Source of the DNA: Candidatus Altimarinota bacterium
GTDB taxonomy: Bacteria > Patescibacteriota > Gracilibacteria > UBA4473
Assembly (NCBI GenBank): GCA_018608565.1
Contig: JABAZT010000039.1
Span: forward strand, 1 to 52,906
Direction of reading: 5' to 3'
Length of the DNA stretch: 52,906 bases
Within the stretch, counting starts at the first letter, position 1. Each line of letters opens with the position of its first letter. This document shows positions 1 through 7,818 of this stretch, one piece after another. A program made the position numbers and the translations under genes. The notes under the pieces are model-generated. The model did not search any database and was not told where the DNA came from. It saw nothing but the letters and a program-made list of their open reading frames with translations.

Positions 1-17
1 TGCACATAAATCCATTT

Positions 18-56
18 AATACCACTCCTGTAATAGGCTTAGTGGTATTTTTTTTT
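18..56 (+). terminator. Intrinsic terminator of an upstream gene
   Basis: AATACCACT (18-26) pairs with AGTGGTATT (41-49), with an inner CCT/AGG stem, and a run of T follows immediately. It ends transcription of a plus-strand gene lying before the window. A start codon at 42 would fall inside this hairpin, so the first gene more likely starts at 111. Confidence 0.8.
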
Positions 57-110
57 GTACCAAAAAATACAATTCCTCAGAACAAAAAAGTATCTATTCT
101 AAAAACACAC

Positions 111-944
111 ATGAAAAAGATACTATTTTGCATACTAATCTTCCCCGTCATCGGGATTTTAGTCATACTTTTTGGTCATCACCTGACATTCCAGACTCCA
201 TCACTTACTCGAGACTGGAATCCAGACCAGCAACTACTCGCCTCCAGCCAAATCCAAGAAAAAAAAATCACAATCAAAAACATCAGAAATTTTGACTACA
301 CCACACCCTCAGAATTTACGATCCAATACTACAATGAAACCTTTAATCCAAAAAACATAACCAGAGCTTGGTATATCATAGAACCATTTGGAGCAAAAGA
401 CGGCCCAGCCCACACCATAATCAGCTTTGATTTTAGCGATGGAAAACATCTCTCCATTTCCCCAGAAATTAGAAAAGAAAAAGGAGAATCATTTTCAGCG
501 ATCAACGGACTCTTCAATCAATACGAAATCGTCTATATGATCGGAAACGAACGAGACCTACTCCGGCTCAGATCAAACTACCGAAACAACGACGTCTATA
601 TGTATCCACTCAAAATCTCGGAACAAGGACTACAAGATCTATTTCTGAGCATGATAAAGCGAGCCGAAAGACTACGAACCCAGCCCGAGTTTTATCACAC
701 CATCTGGAACACCTGTGTTACCTCACTGCAAGGACATGCCAACCATTTATTAGAAAAAAATATTCACTGGAGCAAAAAAATACTGCTCCCCCAAACTTCT
801 GATGAAATACTATTTGAGAGAAGGCTCATCGACACCAATCTTACCCTCGACGAAGCCCGAAAATACTATCTAATAAATCAGCGCGCCCAGGAAGCAGATC
901 AAGATCCAGAATTTAGTAAAAAAATAAGACCTCAAATACAATAA
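111..944 (+). CDS. DUF4105 (Lnb N-terminal-like) membrane-anchored protein
   Basis: A 277-residue protein with one N-terminal membrane segment or uncleaved signal (about 1-24) and then a DUF4105-type domain. Family-like phrases are visible: WYIIEPF, AHTIISFDF, LSISPEIRKEKGE and QYEIVYMIGNERDLLRLR. DUF4105 is the periplasmic papain-like domain also found in Lnb lipoprotein transacylases. A conserved His (about 101, in AHTIISFDF) and a Cys (about 202, in WNTCVTSL) could form its thiol active site. The ATG at 111 is preferred over upstream in-frame starts because those overlap a terminator and would put charged residues before the membrane segment. The stop overlaps the next start by one base, implying translational coupling with the GIY-YIG gene. 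The substrate is unknown. Confidence 0.8.
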   Translation: MKKILFCILIFPVIGILVILFGHHLTFQTPSLTRDWNPDQQLLASSQIQEKKITIKNIRNFDYTTPSEFTIQYYNETFNPKNITRAWYIIEPFGAKDGPAHTIISFDFSDGKHLSISPEIRKEKGESFSAINGLFNQYEIVYMIGNERDLLRLRSNYRNNDVYMYPLKISEQGLQDLFLSMIKRAERLRTQPEFYHTIWNTCVTSLQGHANHLLEKNIHWSKKILLPQTSDEILFERRLIDTNLTLDEARKYYLINQRAQEADQDPEFSKKIRPQIQ

Positions 945-1198
945 TGCCCTACTATCTCTATATCCTCAAATGTGATGACAACACCCTCTACACCGGTATC
1001 ACCACCGACCTAGAACGAAGAGTCAAAGAACATAACCGGCAACTCCCTGGAGGCGCAAAATATACTCGATCAAGAACCCCAGTAACCATCGTATACCAAG
1101 CCACATACGAAAACCGATCAGAAGCCTCCAAAGAAGAATACCGCATCAAAAAACTCAGCAAAACTGAAAAAGAAATTCTTATAGATAAATCCCCCTAA
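944..1198 (+). CDS. GIY-YIG nuclease superfamily protein (UPF0213/YhbQ type)
   Basis: An 84-residue single-domain protein. It begins with the GIY-YIG-like core YYLYILKCDDNTLYTGIT (residues 3-20), followed by DLERRVKEHN and a conserved Glu in RSEASKEEYRIKKL, as in the small UPF0213/YhbQ family. The family fold is a metal-dependent endonuclease; the cellular role of these stand-alone proteins is poorly defined, with DNA repair proposed. The start overlaps the upstream stop by one base (TAATG). The last codons and the stop lie inside a palindromic dispersed repeat, so the C-terminus may have been modified by repeat insertion. Confidence 0.9.
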   Translation: MPYYLYILKCDDNTLYTGITTDLERRVKEHNRQLPGGAKYTRSRTPVTIVYQATYENRSEASKEEYRIKKLSKTEKEILIDKSP

Positions 1199-1260
1199 AT
1201 CTCACTTTATAAAGGGATACTTCGTTCCCCTCCTTGTCAAAGGAGGAACAGGGTGGATTT
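1187..1260. repeat. Palindromic intergenic repeat (CCCCTAAATC / GGGGGATTT type)
   Basis: The ends are inverted: AAATCCCCC at 1187 and GGGTGGATTT at 1251-1260. Inside are a TTTATAAA-centred palindrome and a hairpin CCTCCTT (1229-1235) / AAGGAGG (1240-1246). It resembles the widespread small palindromic repeats that read AAATCCCCCTAAATC, end in GGGGGATTT, and lie between genes in many bacteria. It covers the 3' end of the GIY-YIG gene and the ATG at 1253, so the next gene probably starts at 1286. Confidence 0.75.
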
Positions 1261-1285
1261 CTTTCAAACAACTCATACAAACCCA

Positions 1286-1834
1286 ATGACCGAAACCAAA
1301 CCAAAACGTGCCAGCCTCAAACAATTCATCGAAGCCTTTCGGGCACTTTCGAGACAGAGACAGGATGCATTTCTCAAGGCGATTTATGATCAATCACCCC
1401 AAAACAAAGCGCTCTTCAAAGTCTATCTCAACAACGACAACAAATCCGTTCTCGACGATCTTCTCAAAGACATCCAAAAAGAAACCACCAAACGAATCGG
1501 TCGATACCGAAAAATCAGGTTTGCAAAAATAAATGAGATTCTCCGAAATGCAGAAAAATTTGCGCTCAATCCACTCCAGATCATAGAACTCAGAAGAGAA
1601 ACCTGGACTGGAATTCTTGCCTACAATATTTCTAGATCCTACATCCCCGAACGATACCATGTCGCCTGTGCACGACATCTAGATCTATACATCTCCGCCG
1701 TCAAAGATCACGTACTAGAAACCTCAGAAAAAGAAGAAATCCTAGAAAAAGACAAAGCCATCCTCATCGCCTTATTCAAAAAACACTACATTCCTTGGAT
1801 CGAAGACGTGTATATAAAACACTTCAATCCCTAA
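1286..1834 (+). CDS. Hypothetical basic helical protein
   Basis: A 182-residue protein with no family I recognise. It is rich in Lys, Arg and Glu, predicted largely helical, with no signal peptide or membrane segment. Visible stretches include FRALSRQRQDAFLKAI near the N-terminus and DVYIKHFNP at the end. An in-frame ATG at 1253 lies within the palindromic repeat, so the ATG at 1286 (MTETKPKRASLK) is preferred. It ends tail-to-tail with the minus-strand gene at 1831, with stops overlapping. Confidence 0.6.
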   Translation: MTETKPKRASLKQFIEAFRALSRQRQDAFLKAIYDQSPQNKALFKVYLNNDNKSVLDDLLKDIQKETTKRIGRYRKIRFAKINEILRNAEKFALNPLQIIELRRETWTGILAYNISRSYIPERYHVACARHLDLYISAVKDHVLETSEKEEILEKDKAILIALFKKHYIPWIEDVYIKHFNP

Positions 1835-2877
1835 AAATCAGTTCTCATACTTTTCCCCATATTCTGTTTAATCTGTTCGCTTACGTAGCCAGTAAGTTTC
1901 TGCTGAATCTCTATCATTTGTAACATAGCTGATTGAACATCTATAGAAGGTTCTGTCCCTGATACTTTCTTCTTCAATTCATCTAATTCTCCATTCATCT
2001 GGCTAAATAATTCACTTTGCTCAAATAACCCCCTATCAGAAATCCCTCTCTCAATAGGTACATGTAAGTATCCAGAACTAGAAGCTTTATTTTTATGCTC
2101 TACATCTACATACATAAGAGCACTTCTTGTTCTTCCATGATCCATAAGAAGTTCATCTAATTTTGGCATATGTTTAAATCGAAACGAAAACCGTGGAGCC
2201 CCATACCTTTCACCTGATTTAATTTCATTAGAATTCATATATTCCAAAAGCCGACTGACTGAATCTCCAACTAAGTCTATCTCTGATTTTATAGCAACAA
2301 TTCCCTTAGAAGTAATACAATCGTCAGGAAGAGAATGTCTTTTATGAATTTCTGCAGGAATATTTTTAGCACCTTCATACAAAATTTGGGTAGTATTCAC
2401 CTCTGCCAAAATTTCATCAGAAATAGGAGAAAGTATTCTGCTATTATTAGAGGATTTTGAGGCAATTCCTTTCAAATGACTCGTAACTTCTTCAGCTTTC
2501 TTTGTCAAAAAACTAACAGCCGGACCAACTGGACCAAGAGCATTAACCCCAACTCCAACACCTGCATTAACAGCTCCCTGAATAGCAGCCCTAAGCCTAT
2601 AAGGATCTTCATTATCCAAAGTTCCTACACCTTTAATTAAAGTTCTAAAAGCAAAACTAGAAGCTAAATCTCCTCGTCGAATATCAAAACCATTATACAC
2701 AAGAACAATTCTTATAGTAAAATTTAAGCTTTCAGACTCAATATCATTAGAAAAAGCAGGTAAAATAATTTTACCAAAAGTATTTGGACCATCTCCATAT
2801 CGACTATCTGGCCCATGAGTAATGGTCGCCACGTATTTATCCTTTGGGAAATTTTTTGGAAGCGTCTCTAATAGCAT
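1831..2877 (-). CDS. Hypothetical protein with Gly/Ala-rich hydrophobic segment
   Basis: A 348-residue protein of unknown function. The start at 2877 (MLLETLPKNF) is chosen because a strong terminator of the upstream gene occupies 2926-2951, leaving room for a promoter. A longer in-frame start at 2931 overlaps that terminator. Around residues 95-125 is a Gly/Ala/Val-rich segment containing AGVGVGVNALGPVGPAV, flanked by charged helices. The C-terminal third (ELDELKKKVSG onward) looks coiled-coil. There are no catalytic motifs I can identify. It sits directly downstream of the exported repeat mosaic but is transcribed separately. Confidence 0.6.
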   Translation of the reverse strand: MLLETLPKNFPKDKYVATITHGPDSRYGDGPNTFGKIILPAFSNDIESESLNFTIRIVLVYNGFDIRRGDLASSFAFRTLIKGVGTLDNEDPYRLRAAIQGAVNAGVGVGVNALGPVGPAVSFLTKKAEEVTSHLKGIASKSSNNSRILSPISDEILAEVNTTQILYEGAKNIPAEIHKRHSLPDDCITSKGIVAIKSEIDLVGDSVSRLLEYMNSNEIKSGERYGAPRFSFRFKHMPKLDELLMDHGRTRSALMYVDVEHKNKASSSGYLHVPIERGISDRGLFEQSELFSQMNGELDELKKKVSGTEPSIDVQSAMLQMIEIQQKLTGYVSEQIKQNMGKSMRTDF

Positions 2878-2925
2878 TTCGAAACAATGTATACACAAGA
2901 ATAAAACAAAAAACAAGTAAACAAA

Positions 2926-2951
2926 AAGCAAAGACTAAATAGTCTTTGCTT
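2926..2951 (-). terminator. Intrinsic terminator downstream of the repeat-mosaic gene
   Basis: AAGCAAAGACTA (2926-2937) pairs perfectly with TAGTCTTTGCTT (2940-2951) around a two-base spacer. On the minus strand it is followed by a T-rich tract. It closes the gene at 2980-4326 and separates it from the gene ending at 1831. Confidence 0.85.
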
Positions 2952-2979
2952 TAAAAAATTTAATCTCATCCCCTAAGTT

Positions 2980-4326
2980 CTACCAACTAAACAAGGCATA
3001 CCAAGGTCGTTTTACCTTGATCAAATTCCCACTCTCATCCAGCTTCACCTGTACATCCAGCTCTACCGGAAACAGACCAAATACTGATCGAGACTCAACT
3101 CCAGACACCTCTACGGTTAGAGTTCCATCGATATCTTCAACCAATACTGGGGTTTTGTTATCTACATCGATATTCCCCGAAACCTGCTGTACCACGTGCG
3201 TCAATTCATGAGCTAATACTTCTTGATCTTTTTCTGGACAGAGCTGACCCGGTTGGATCATGGTTCCATCTGGACACAGTATATACGAAGCCTTTACTTC
3301 TAGCTCTGACTCTACTTCAACCGCTACATCTTCATCCGTAGCATTATTCACAGGCTTGGTAGTTGTATTGTGATTGGCTCTTTCCTCTATCTCTCCATCA
3401 CAATCATTATCTTCTCCATCACAGTCATCATCTTTTGATTTGATGATCGTAACATGTCCGTCTGTTTTCACTTCAGCCTCTGCTGCTACTCCATCACAGT
3501 CATCATCTTCTCCATCACAGTCATCATCTTTTGATTTGATGATCGTAACATGTCCGTCTGTTTTCACTGCAGCCTCTGCCACTACTCCATCACAATCATT
3601 ATCTACTCCATCACAATCATCATCCGAATCTAAGGCCTCAACACGATCATCGTCATCATCCACGTCATTCATAAGAGGCTCAGCTAACTTCGGACTCGAT
3701 CTATCAATTTCCTTGATAACCTCTATATCACGGATCGTTGTTTCTCCTTTTGTTCTTCGAACATCGCTGTCATCACCTTCTACACCATCACAATCATTAT
3801 CTAATTCATCGCAATCAACCTCTTGTGATTTAATGAGCGTCACATGTCCATCCAGTTCAGCTGACACAGTCTCTGATTCTTTTTCAGGACACTTTTCTCC
3901 TGGCTGAATCATCGTCCCATCTGGACACAATATATAGGCGGCTTTATCCTCAGATTCACCCTTAATATCTCCTATTTTTATATAACCAGTAATCTGTGCT
4001 TCCGCTTCAACTATTGGATCCTCCTCAAATACGGTAGTAGGTTGTAACCCAATAGCTTTCTCATCTTTTTCAGGACATCTTTCTCCAGGCTGGATCATTG
4101 TCCCATCTGGACACAATATATAGGCCGCTTTATCCTGGGATTCTCCTTTTATATCGTCAATTTTGATGTAGGTCTTTACTTGCACTGACGCTGTATCTGT
4201 TGGCTCTAGTATTGCCGCAGTCTTCACGACTGAAGTCTCTCCTGTTACCGCCACCCGCTTGGCATAAATAAAATTTAATGACACAGAAGACAAAATAACA
4301 ACCGACAACAGAAAACGAATATGCAT
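2980..4326 (-). CDS. Exported acidic repeat-mosaic protein with HELTHVVQQ motif
   Basis: A 448-residue protein with a signal peptide (about 1-22). It is built from repeated phrases: YILCPDGTMIQPG followed by CPEK three times; YIKIDDIKGES twice (similar to the N-terminus of Hcp tube proteins); DGHVTIIKS three times; and Asp/Cys calcium-type motifs such as DCDGVDNDCDG (MopE-like) at least four times. Near the C-terminus is LAHELTHVVQQ, the HExxH signature that ends DUF4157 domains, which are common in proteins linked to extracellular contractile injection systems. The rest of DUF4157 is absent. At DNA level a 96-bp unit is tandemly repeated inside. Function is unknown; extracellular calcium binding is plausible. 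Confidence 0.75.
   Translation of the reverse strand: MHIRFLLSVVILSSVSLNFIYAKRVAVTGETSVVKTAAILEPTDTASVQVKTYIKIDDIKGESQDKAAYILCPDGTMIQPGERCPEKDEKAIGLQPTTVFEEDPIVEAEAQITGYIKIGDIKGESEDKAAYILCPDGTMIQPGEKCPEKESETVSAELDGHVTLIKSQEVDCDELDNDCDGVEGDDSDVRRTKGETTIRDIEVIKEIDRSSPKLAEPLMNDVDDDDDRVEALDSDDDCDGVDNDCDGVVAEAAVKTDGHVTIIKSKDDDCDGEDDDCDGVAAEAEVKTDGHVTIIKSKDDDCDGEDNDCDGEIEERANHNTTTKPVNNATDEDVAVEVESELEVKASYILCPDGTMIQPGQLCPEKDQEVLAHELTHVVQQVSGNIDVDNKTPVLVEDIDGTLTVEVSGVESRSVFGLFPVELDVQVKLDESGNLIKVKRPWYALFSW
3412..3603. repeat. 96-bp tandem direct repeat inside a coding gene
   Basis: Two nearly identical 96-bp units start at 3412 and 3508. Each begins TTCTCCATCACAGTCATCAT on the plus strand and encodes 32 residues containing DGHVTIIKS and an Asp/Cys calcium-like motif. 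The period preserves the reading frame, so copy number can change without breaking the gene. The near-identity suggests recent duplication. Confidence 0.85.
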
Positions 4327-4410
4327 AAAAAAAAGAGGCTAATAATATACACTTTTATAGGTTTTTAAGGCAATAAATGCAACTCAATCTACTAAAACAC
4401 GACTTATAAA

Positions 4411-4434
4411 AAAAGCAGGGATATCCCTGCTTTT
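4411..4434 (-). terminator. Intrinsic terminator after the pspC-like gene
   Basis: A perfect palindrome, AAAAGCAGGGAT followed by ATCCCTGCTTTT, lies just beyond the stop of the minus-strand PspC-domain gene (4452). On that strand the stem ends in a T tract. Confidence 0.85.
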
Positions 4435-4451
4435 AAAATTTAGATAAGATC

Positions 4452-5591
4452 CTAAAACTCCTCTCGAATAGTTTTAATTTCTTCAAGCTTCACTTTCTCT
4501 TTATAAATTTCTTCATCATTTACCTTTAGGAAAAATTCATGATCTGGATTTTCTTCTACCGATTGCTCAATCTGGTTCACCACCGAGTGAATCCGAGGCG
4601 CCATCTCAATCCCCTTGTACGTAATAAAACTCAACGCCAACAACCACGCCAAGGCAAGAACCCCAAACAACCACGCCGTCATAGTTTTTCTTCGAAACAA
4701 CACCCCAATCCCTCCTAGGAAAATTACAATCGTCGGAATAATAAAAACACCATAGATCATAAACGCCAGGAAGATCATCTCATTTCGAGAAACATCTAGT
4801 CCAGCTAGAAACTGAGCCGTAACCTGATCCATACTCAGATCAAAATTTCCAAACAAGACGCCCATCAACATCGTCGAAAACAAAAACAACACCATCACCG
4901 AAACCCCAATCAACCCAACTCCCAGAATCACCCGCAGGGCCGGAACAATTTTCTCCAAAAAACTAACAAACAACGTCCCCAACGTCAGGAGAAACTGACC
5001 TATTTTGTGAAATATATTCTTCGCCGGAACCGACGTAATCTTGTCCTGCATATAGTCCCGTATCCCTTGAAGATTTATAGGATCTCCCTGAGAAGCCAAT
5101 TTTTCCGAGGCATTCGTCGCCTTGGGCACGATCAACCACAATATAATATACGCCAACAACCCAAATCCTCCCCAAAACGTAAACACCACAAACAAAATCC
5201 GAGGAATCACTGGATCGATATTGAAGTAGTTGGCGATCCCTGCGGCGACACCTCCGAGCATCTCATTGTCCTCATCTCGATAGAGTCGTCGAGCGGCAGT
5301 CTGTTTTGGGACGATTTCATCAGATTCCTCTTCCTCAAAATCGGCCACACTCCCCAGCTCTTCCACTACCACCTCTACATCACTTGCGGTGATAGCTTTC
5401 TTGAGACTTCGCTTCCGAGCCAAAAATTTTTCTGCGATACTAGATTCGATATCCTGTGTGATTTCTGCTCCGGCTTCTCGGTTTTTGAAATACTGTTCGA
5501 TCTGATCCAGATACGATTTGAGTTTTGTATAGGCTGGTTTCTCGATCGAGAATACAACGCCTCCGATAGTGATGTTGATTATTTCTTTCAT
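4452..5591 (-). CDS. PspC-domain membrane protein
   Basis: A 379-residue protein. The N-terminal cytoplasmic region (1-95) is charged. A PspC domain follows at about 101-158, recognisable from RRLYRDEDNEMLGGVAAGIA, NYFNIDPVIPRILFVV and LAYIILWLIVP. Three or four further membrane segments lie between about 190 and 330, then a charged C-terminal tail. PspC proteins sense or respond to envelope stress. This long architecture, with an N-terminal extension and extra membrane segments, is typical of PadR-linked PspC genes rather than of enterobacterial PspC. The start overlaps the upstream padR stop by one base, so the two are one operon. Confidence 0.88.
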   Translation of the reverse strand: MKEIINITIGGVVFSIEKPAYTKLKSYLDQIEQYFKNREAGAEITQDIESSIAEKFLARKRSLKKAITASDVEVVVEELGSVADFEEEESDEIVPKQTAARRLYRDEDNEMLGGVAAGIANYFNIDPVIPRILFVVFTFWGGFGLLAYIILWLIVPKATNASEKLASQGDPINLQGIRDYMQDKITSVPAKNIFHKIGQFLLTLGTLFVSFLEKIVPALRVILGVGLIGVSVMVLFLFSTMLMGVLFGNFDLSMDQVTAQFLAGLDVSRNEMIFLAFMIYGVFIIPTIVIFLGGIGVLFRRKTMTAWLFGVLALAWLLALSFITYKGIEMAPRIHSVVNQIEQSVEENPDHEFFLKVNDEEIYKEKVKLEEIKTIREEF

Positions 5592-5926
5592 TATTTAGTG
5601 AGTTTATTAATTGATTTTGAGAGACTCTTCCACGTCTTATCCAGTTCCACCAGTGTTGAATCCCCTAGCTCGGTGAGACGATAGTATTTTCGTGGTGGAC
5701 CACTGGTGGATTCTTTCCACTTGTACTCCAGCAGTCCCTCTCGCTTAAACCGATTGAGCAAAGGATACAACGTCCCCTCTACCACGATCAGATCTGCTTT
5801 CTTGAGCGTTTCGAGGATCGTCGCGGTGTAGGCTTCATCTTGCTTGATACTGCACAAGACGGCGTAGCCGAGCAGGCCTTTCCGCATTTGTGCTTGTTTG
5901 ATCAGGATGTCATTTATGGTTTCCAT
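5591..5926 (-). CDS. PadR family transcriptional regulator
   Basis: A 111-residue protein typical in length for PadR. The winged-helix core reads LLGYAVLCSI, then GTLYPLLNRFKREGLL and GPPRKYYRLTELG, the classic PadR recognition helix and wing. The start at 5926 (METINDILIKQAQMRKG) is preferred over an upstream in-frame ATG because a palindromic operator lies at 5947-5965, just in front of it. It is co-transcribed with the PspC-domain gene and probably represses the pair, as PadR-PspC cassettes commonly do. Confidence 0.92.
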   Translation of the reverse strand: METINDILIKQAQMRKGLLGYAVLCSIKQDEAYTATILETLKKADLIVVEGTLYPLLNRFKREGLLEYKWKESTSGPPRKYYRLTELGDSTLVELDKTWKSLSKSINKLTK

Positions 5927-5946
5927 GATTTGATCGTAACATATAG

Positions 5947-5965
5947 TACCTTGTGATGCAAGGTA
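5947..5965 (-). promoter_or_regulatory. Palindromic operator upstream of padR
   Basis: A perfect 7-bp inverted repeat, TACCTTG-N5-CAAGGTA, lies 21 bp before the padR start, next to a possible -10 (TACTAT on the minus strand). Its position and symmetry fit autoregulation by the dimeric PadR protein. Confidence 0.6.
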
Positions 5966-6077
5966 GTTATTTATACACCAAAATAATATGCTTAACATAA
6001 TTATCCATTCTCGAAGAATCATGCGTGAGAAGACTGTCTAACTTTGAGATCAAGAACAAATAAATATAATTCAAATA

Positions 6078-7100
6078 ATGGGAACAACTATTGAAGATGC
6101 ACAATCAGCTTTCTCAGAAGCTGAAAATTGGGAAGAAAGTGGCAACTTTTGGGAAGTTGGCAATGCCTGTGAGAAAGCATTAAAAATTCTCGCGAAAGTG
6201 AAGAAAACACCTGAAAGTGATAAATTGAGGCGGATATTAAAAGAAAAGCTCAGGAACTCTAATATCGAGATTCAAAAAACTTTCAAAAAACACCAGTTCA
6301 AGGCAGAAATTCCAGAAGAGAAGATGCGAGAGTTCATCGACACTTTTGTGAAAGATGGAGATGAAGATCTTGAGCCAACATTTCAAAGAATTGTGGAACA
6401 CCTGCCGTTGTTTTGCCCAAATTTTGACGAGGTTGAAAAAAATTCACAAAAGCACTTTCCAGTTTCAATGCACTTTTGTTCGGGAAAGGTTGTTAGTGAT
6501 GAGGGAGATATCGTAAGAAAATCTCAAAACTCTGAATGGCATTGGTTCTGCCAAAACTATATGTGGCAACAAGATTTTGTTCTAAAGGTTTACATCTACA
6601 ATATTTTTCACGAACTCGAGACAAAAGAATTATTTGATGCGAAGAATTTTAAAGGTGTTTTCCATGCGCAAGGATTTTTACATCAAGACTTTCAAGAGAT
6701 TTTTGGGAGAGCCATAGACCGTTTCTTTGAAAAGGATTATATATCTGCAATTCATATTTTAGTACCACAATTTGAAAGAATTTTTTTAGCTTTAACAAAG
6801 GCAATAAATACCGAAATTGATGACATTGCTAGTAGAGAAGAAAAAGGTGGGCGTGGAGAGTTCTATACACAAAAACGAACACTTTCAGAGCCATTTTTAT
6901 CATCTCCCGAAGTACAAAGTGTCTGGGGCAAGAACTTTTGCGAGCAGATTAAGTTTGTATTTTTTGAACCTCTTGGTTACCGACTTCGTCACAAAATAGC
7001 ACACGGAGAGATGAGTGCTTCGGAATGCAATTTCACTTCGTGTTCCTTGGTGCTATATTTTTACATTATTGTCGTAATGGGTGTTCACCCTGAGCAATAG
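6078..7100 (+). CDS. DUF4209-like protein with HEPN-type RxxxxH motif
   Basis: A 340-residue soluble protein. The C-terminal half resembles DUF4209: it contains FEKDYISAIHILVPQFERIF (about 212-231) and ends with LRHKIAHGEMS (about 306-316). DUF4209 is defined by an RNxxxHG motif like that of HEPN RNases; here it reads RHKIAHG, so the Arg and His are kept but the Asn is His. The N-terminal region (1-75) is helical and TPR-like. The gene stands alone between a minus-strand operon and a decayed fragment, with no partner nucleotidyltransferase nearby. RNase or defence activity is inference only. Confidence 0.65.
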   Translation: MGTTIEDAQSAFSEAENWEESGNFWEVGNACEKALKILAKVKKTPESDKLRRILKEKLRNSNIEIQKTFKKHQFKAEIPEEKMREFIDTFVKDGDEDLEPTFQRIVEHLPLFCPNFDEVEKNSQKHFPVSMHFCSGKVVSDEGDIVRKSQNSEWHWFCQNYMWQQDFVLKVYIYNIFHELETKELFDAKNFKGVFHAQGFLHQDFQEIFGRAIDRFFEKDYISAIHILVPQFERIFLALTKAINTEIDDIASREEKGGRGEFYTQKRTLSEPFLSSPEVQSVWGKNFCEQIKFVFFEPLGYRLRHKIAHGEMSASECNFTSCSLVLYFYIIVVMGVHPEQ

Positions 7101-7149
7101 AAATTTTAAGCAAAAAACAGTATTTCACCCTGCTTCATCATGATTGGAA

Positions 7150-7222
7150 TCACTCCTCCTCTAATCCTTCTTCCCCCATCGCCAACGCAACTCACCCCTC
7201 GGTCCTAAAGCTTACCAAACTA
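7150..7222 (-). pseudogene. Decayed 3' end of a paralogue of the 7470 gene
   Basis: Read on the minus strand, this stretch encodes GELRWRWGKKD and a stop. That closely matches the end of the intact neighbour (GELAWRWGKKD and a stop). Upstream of this phrase the similarity continues out of frame and meets a stop, so only a broken 3' remnant of a duplicate gene is left. Confidence 0.6.
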
Positions 7223-7230
7223 TAAAACCT

Positions 7231-7401
7231 CTATCGCTTTCTTCCTGAATTTTTCTGCATCACCGGTTTCACCATACGCGAATTCACATTAGGCCCTTGA
7301 GAATGGATCATCCCTGTAGGCTTCGTTCCAACAGGAGCAACTTCCATTTCTTTAGGTACATATTTTTTATTTCGGACTTTCTTTTTTTTCTTGGTAGACA
7401 T
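7231..7401 (-). CDS. Small highly basic protein
   Basis: A 56-residue protein starting MSTKKKKKVRNKKYVPKEM and ending KNSGRKR. It is very rich in Lys and Arg and has no membrane segment. The ATG at 7401 is preferred to an in-frame start at 7440 because the latter adds a hydrophobic stretch unlike the rest. It may bind nucleic acid, but nothing specific can be assigned. It lies between the paralogue remnant and the intact small membrane protein gene. Confidence 0.5.
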   Translation of the reverse strand: MSTKKKKKVRNKKYVPKEMEVAPVGTKPTGMIHSQGPNVNSRMVKPVMQKNSGRKR

Positions 7402-7469
7402 AGGAATTATAGATAATAAATAGTAAACAATCGCAATCACACTCAGAAGATTTTATGAGAGGAAGAGTG

Positions 7470-7760
7470 TTAGTCCTTTTTCCCCCATCGCCAAGCAAGT
7501 TCCCCCTCCGTCTTAGACTTAGTAAGCCGAAAAAACACAGCCACGAGAACCCCTACATAGGTCAAAAAATAAACCACATGAATCGCCGGTGGCTCCTCAG
7601 AACCTCCAAATAGATATATCCCACCACCCGCAACTACGACTGCAAAAAGAAGGGTAGCCAGCCATCCTTTTGCCGAACAGGGCGTGACACCGTATCCATA
7701 GGTTTTTTGTCGAAACCAATACTTAGATGCAGGACTATTTTGTGAATCATTATTTTTCAT
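7470..7760 (-). CDS. Small two-helix membrane protein
   Basis: A 96-residue protein with a conserved-looking N-terminus (KYWFRQKTYGYGVTPC), two membrane helices (about 35-53 and 62-80) and the C-terminal tail TEGELAWRWGKKD. Similar small proteins (WFrxKxYGwGwxP, two helices, WRWG) occur in many uncultured bacteria without known function. In-frame starts at 7784 and 7769 are also possible. A decayed second copy of its 3' end lies at 7150-7222. Confidence 0.65.
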   Translation of the reverse strand: MKNNDSQNSPASKYWFRQKTYGYGVTPCSAKGWLATLLFAVVVAGGGIYLFGGSEEPPAIHVVYFLTYVGVLVAVFFRLTKSKTEGELAWRWGKKD

Positions 7761-7818
7761 CCAACCCATACTAGACCATATCAAGCAAAAAGAAAGAATC
7801 CCTTATTCAACACAAAGC

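Noticed and set aside
3412-3603. The tandem repeats as a CRISPR or noncoding satellite
   Set aside because: The unit is 96 bp with no spacers, and it is in frame within a signal-peptide protein.
3374-3907. A long plus-strand Ser/Pro-rich reading frame opposite the repeat-mosaic gene
   Set aside because: It is the antisense shadow of the Asp/Cys repeats; there is no start context and the opposite frame has a signal peptide and known motifs.
5007-5684. A 225-codon plus-strand frame opposite the PspC gene
   Set aside because: It covers a well-supported PspC-domain gene and shows no family or composition of a real protein.
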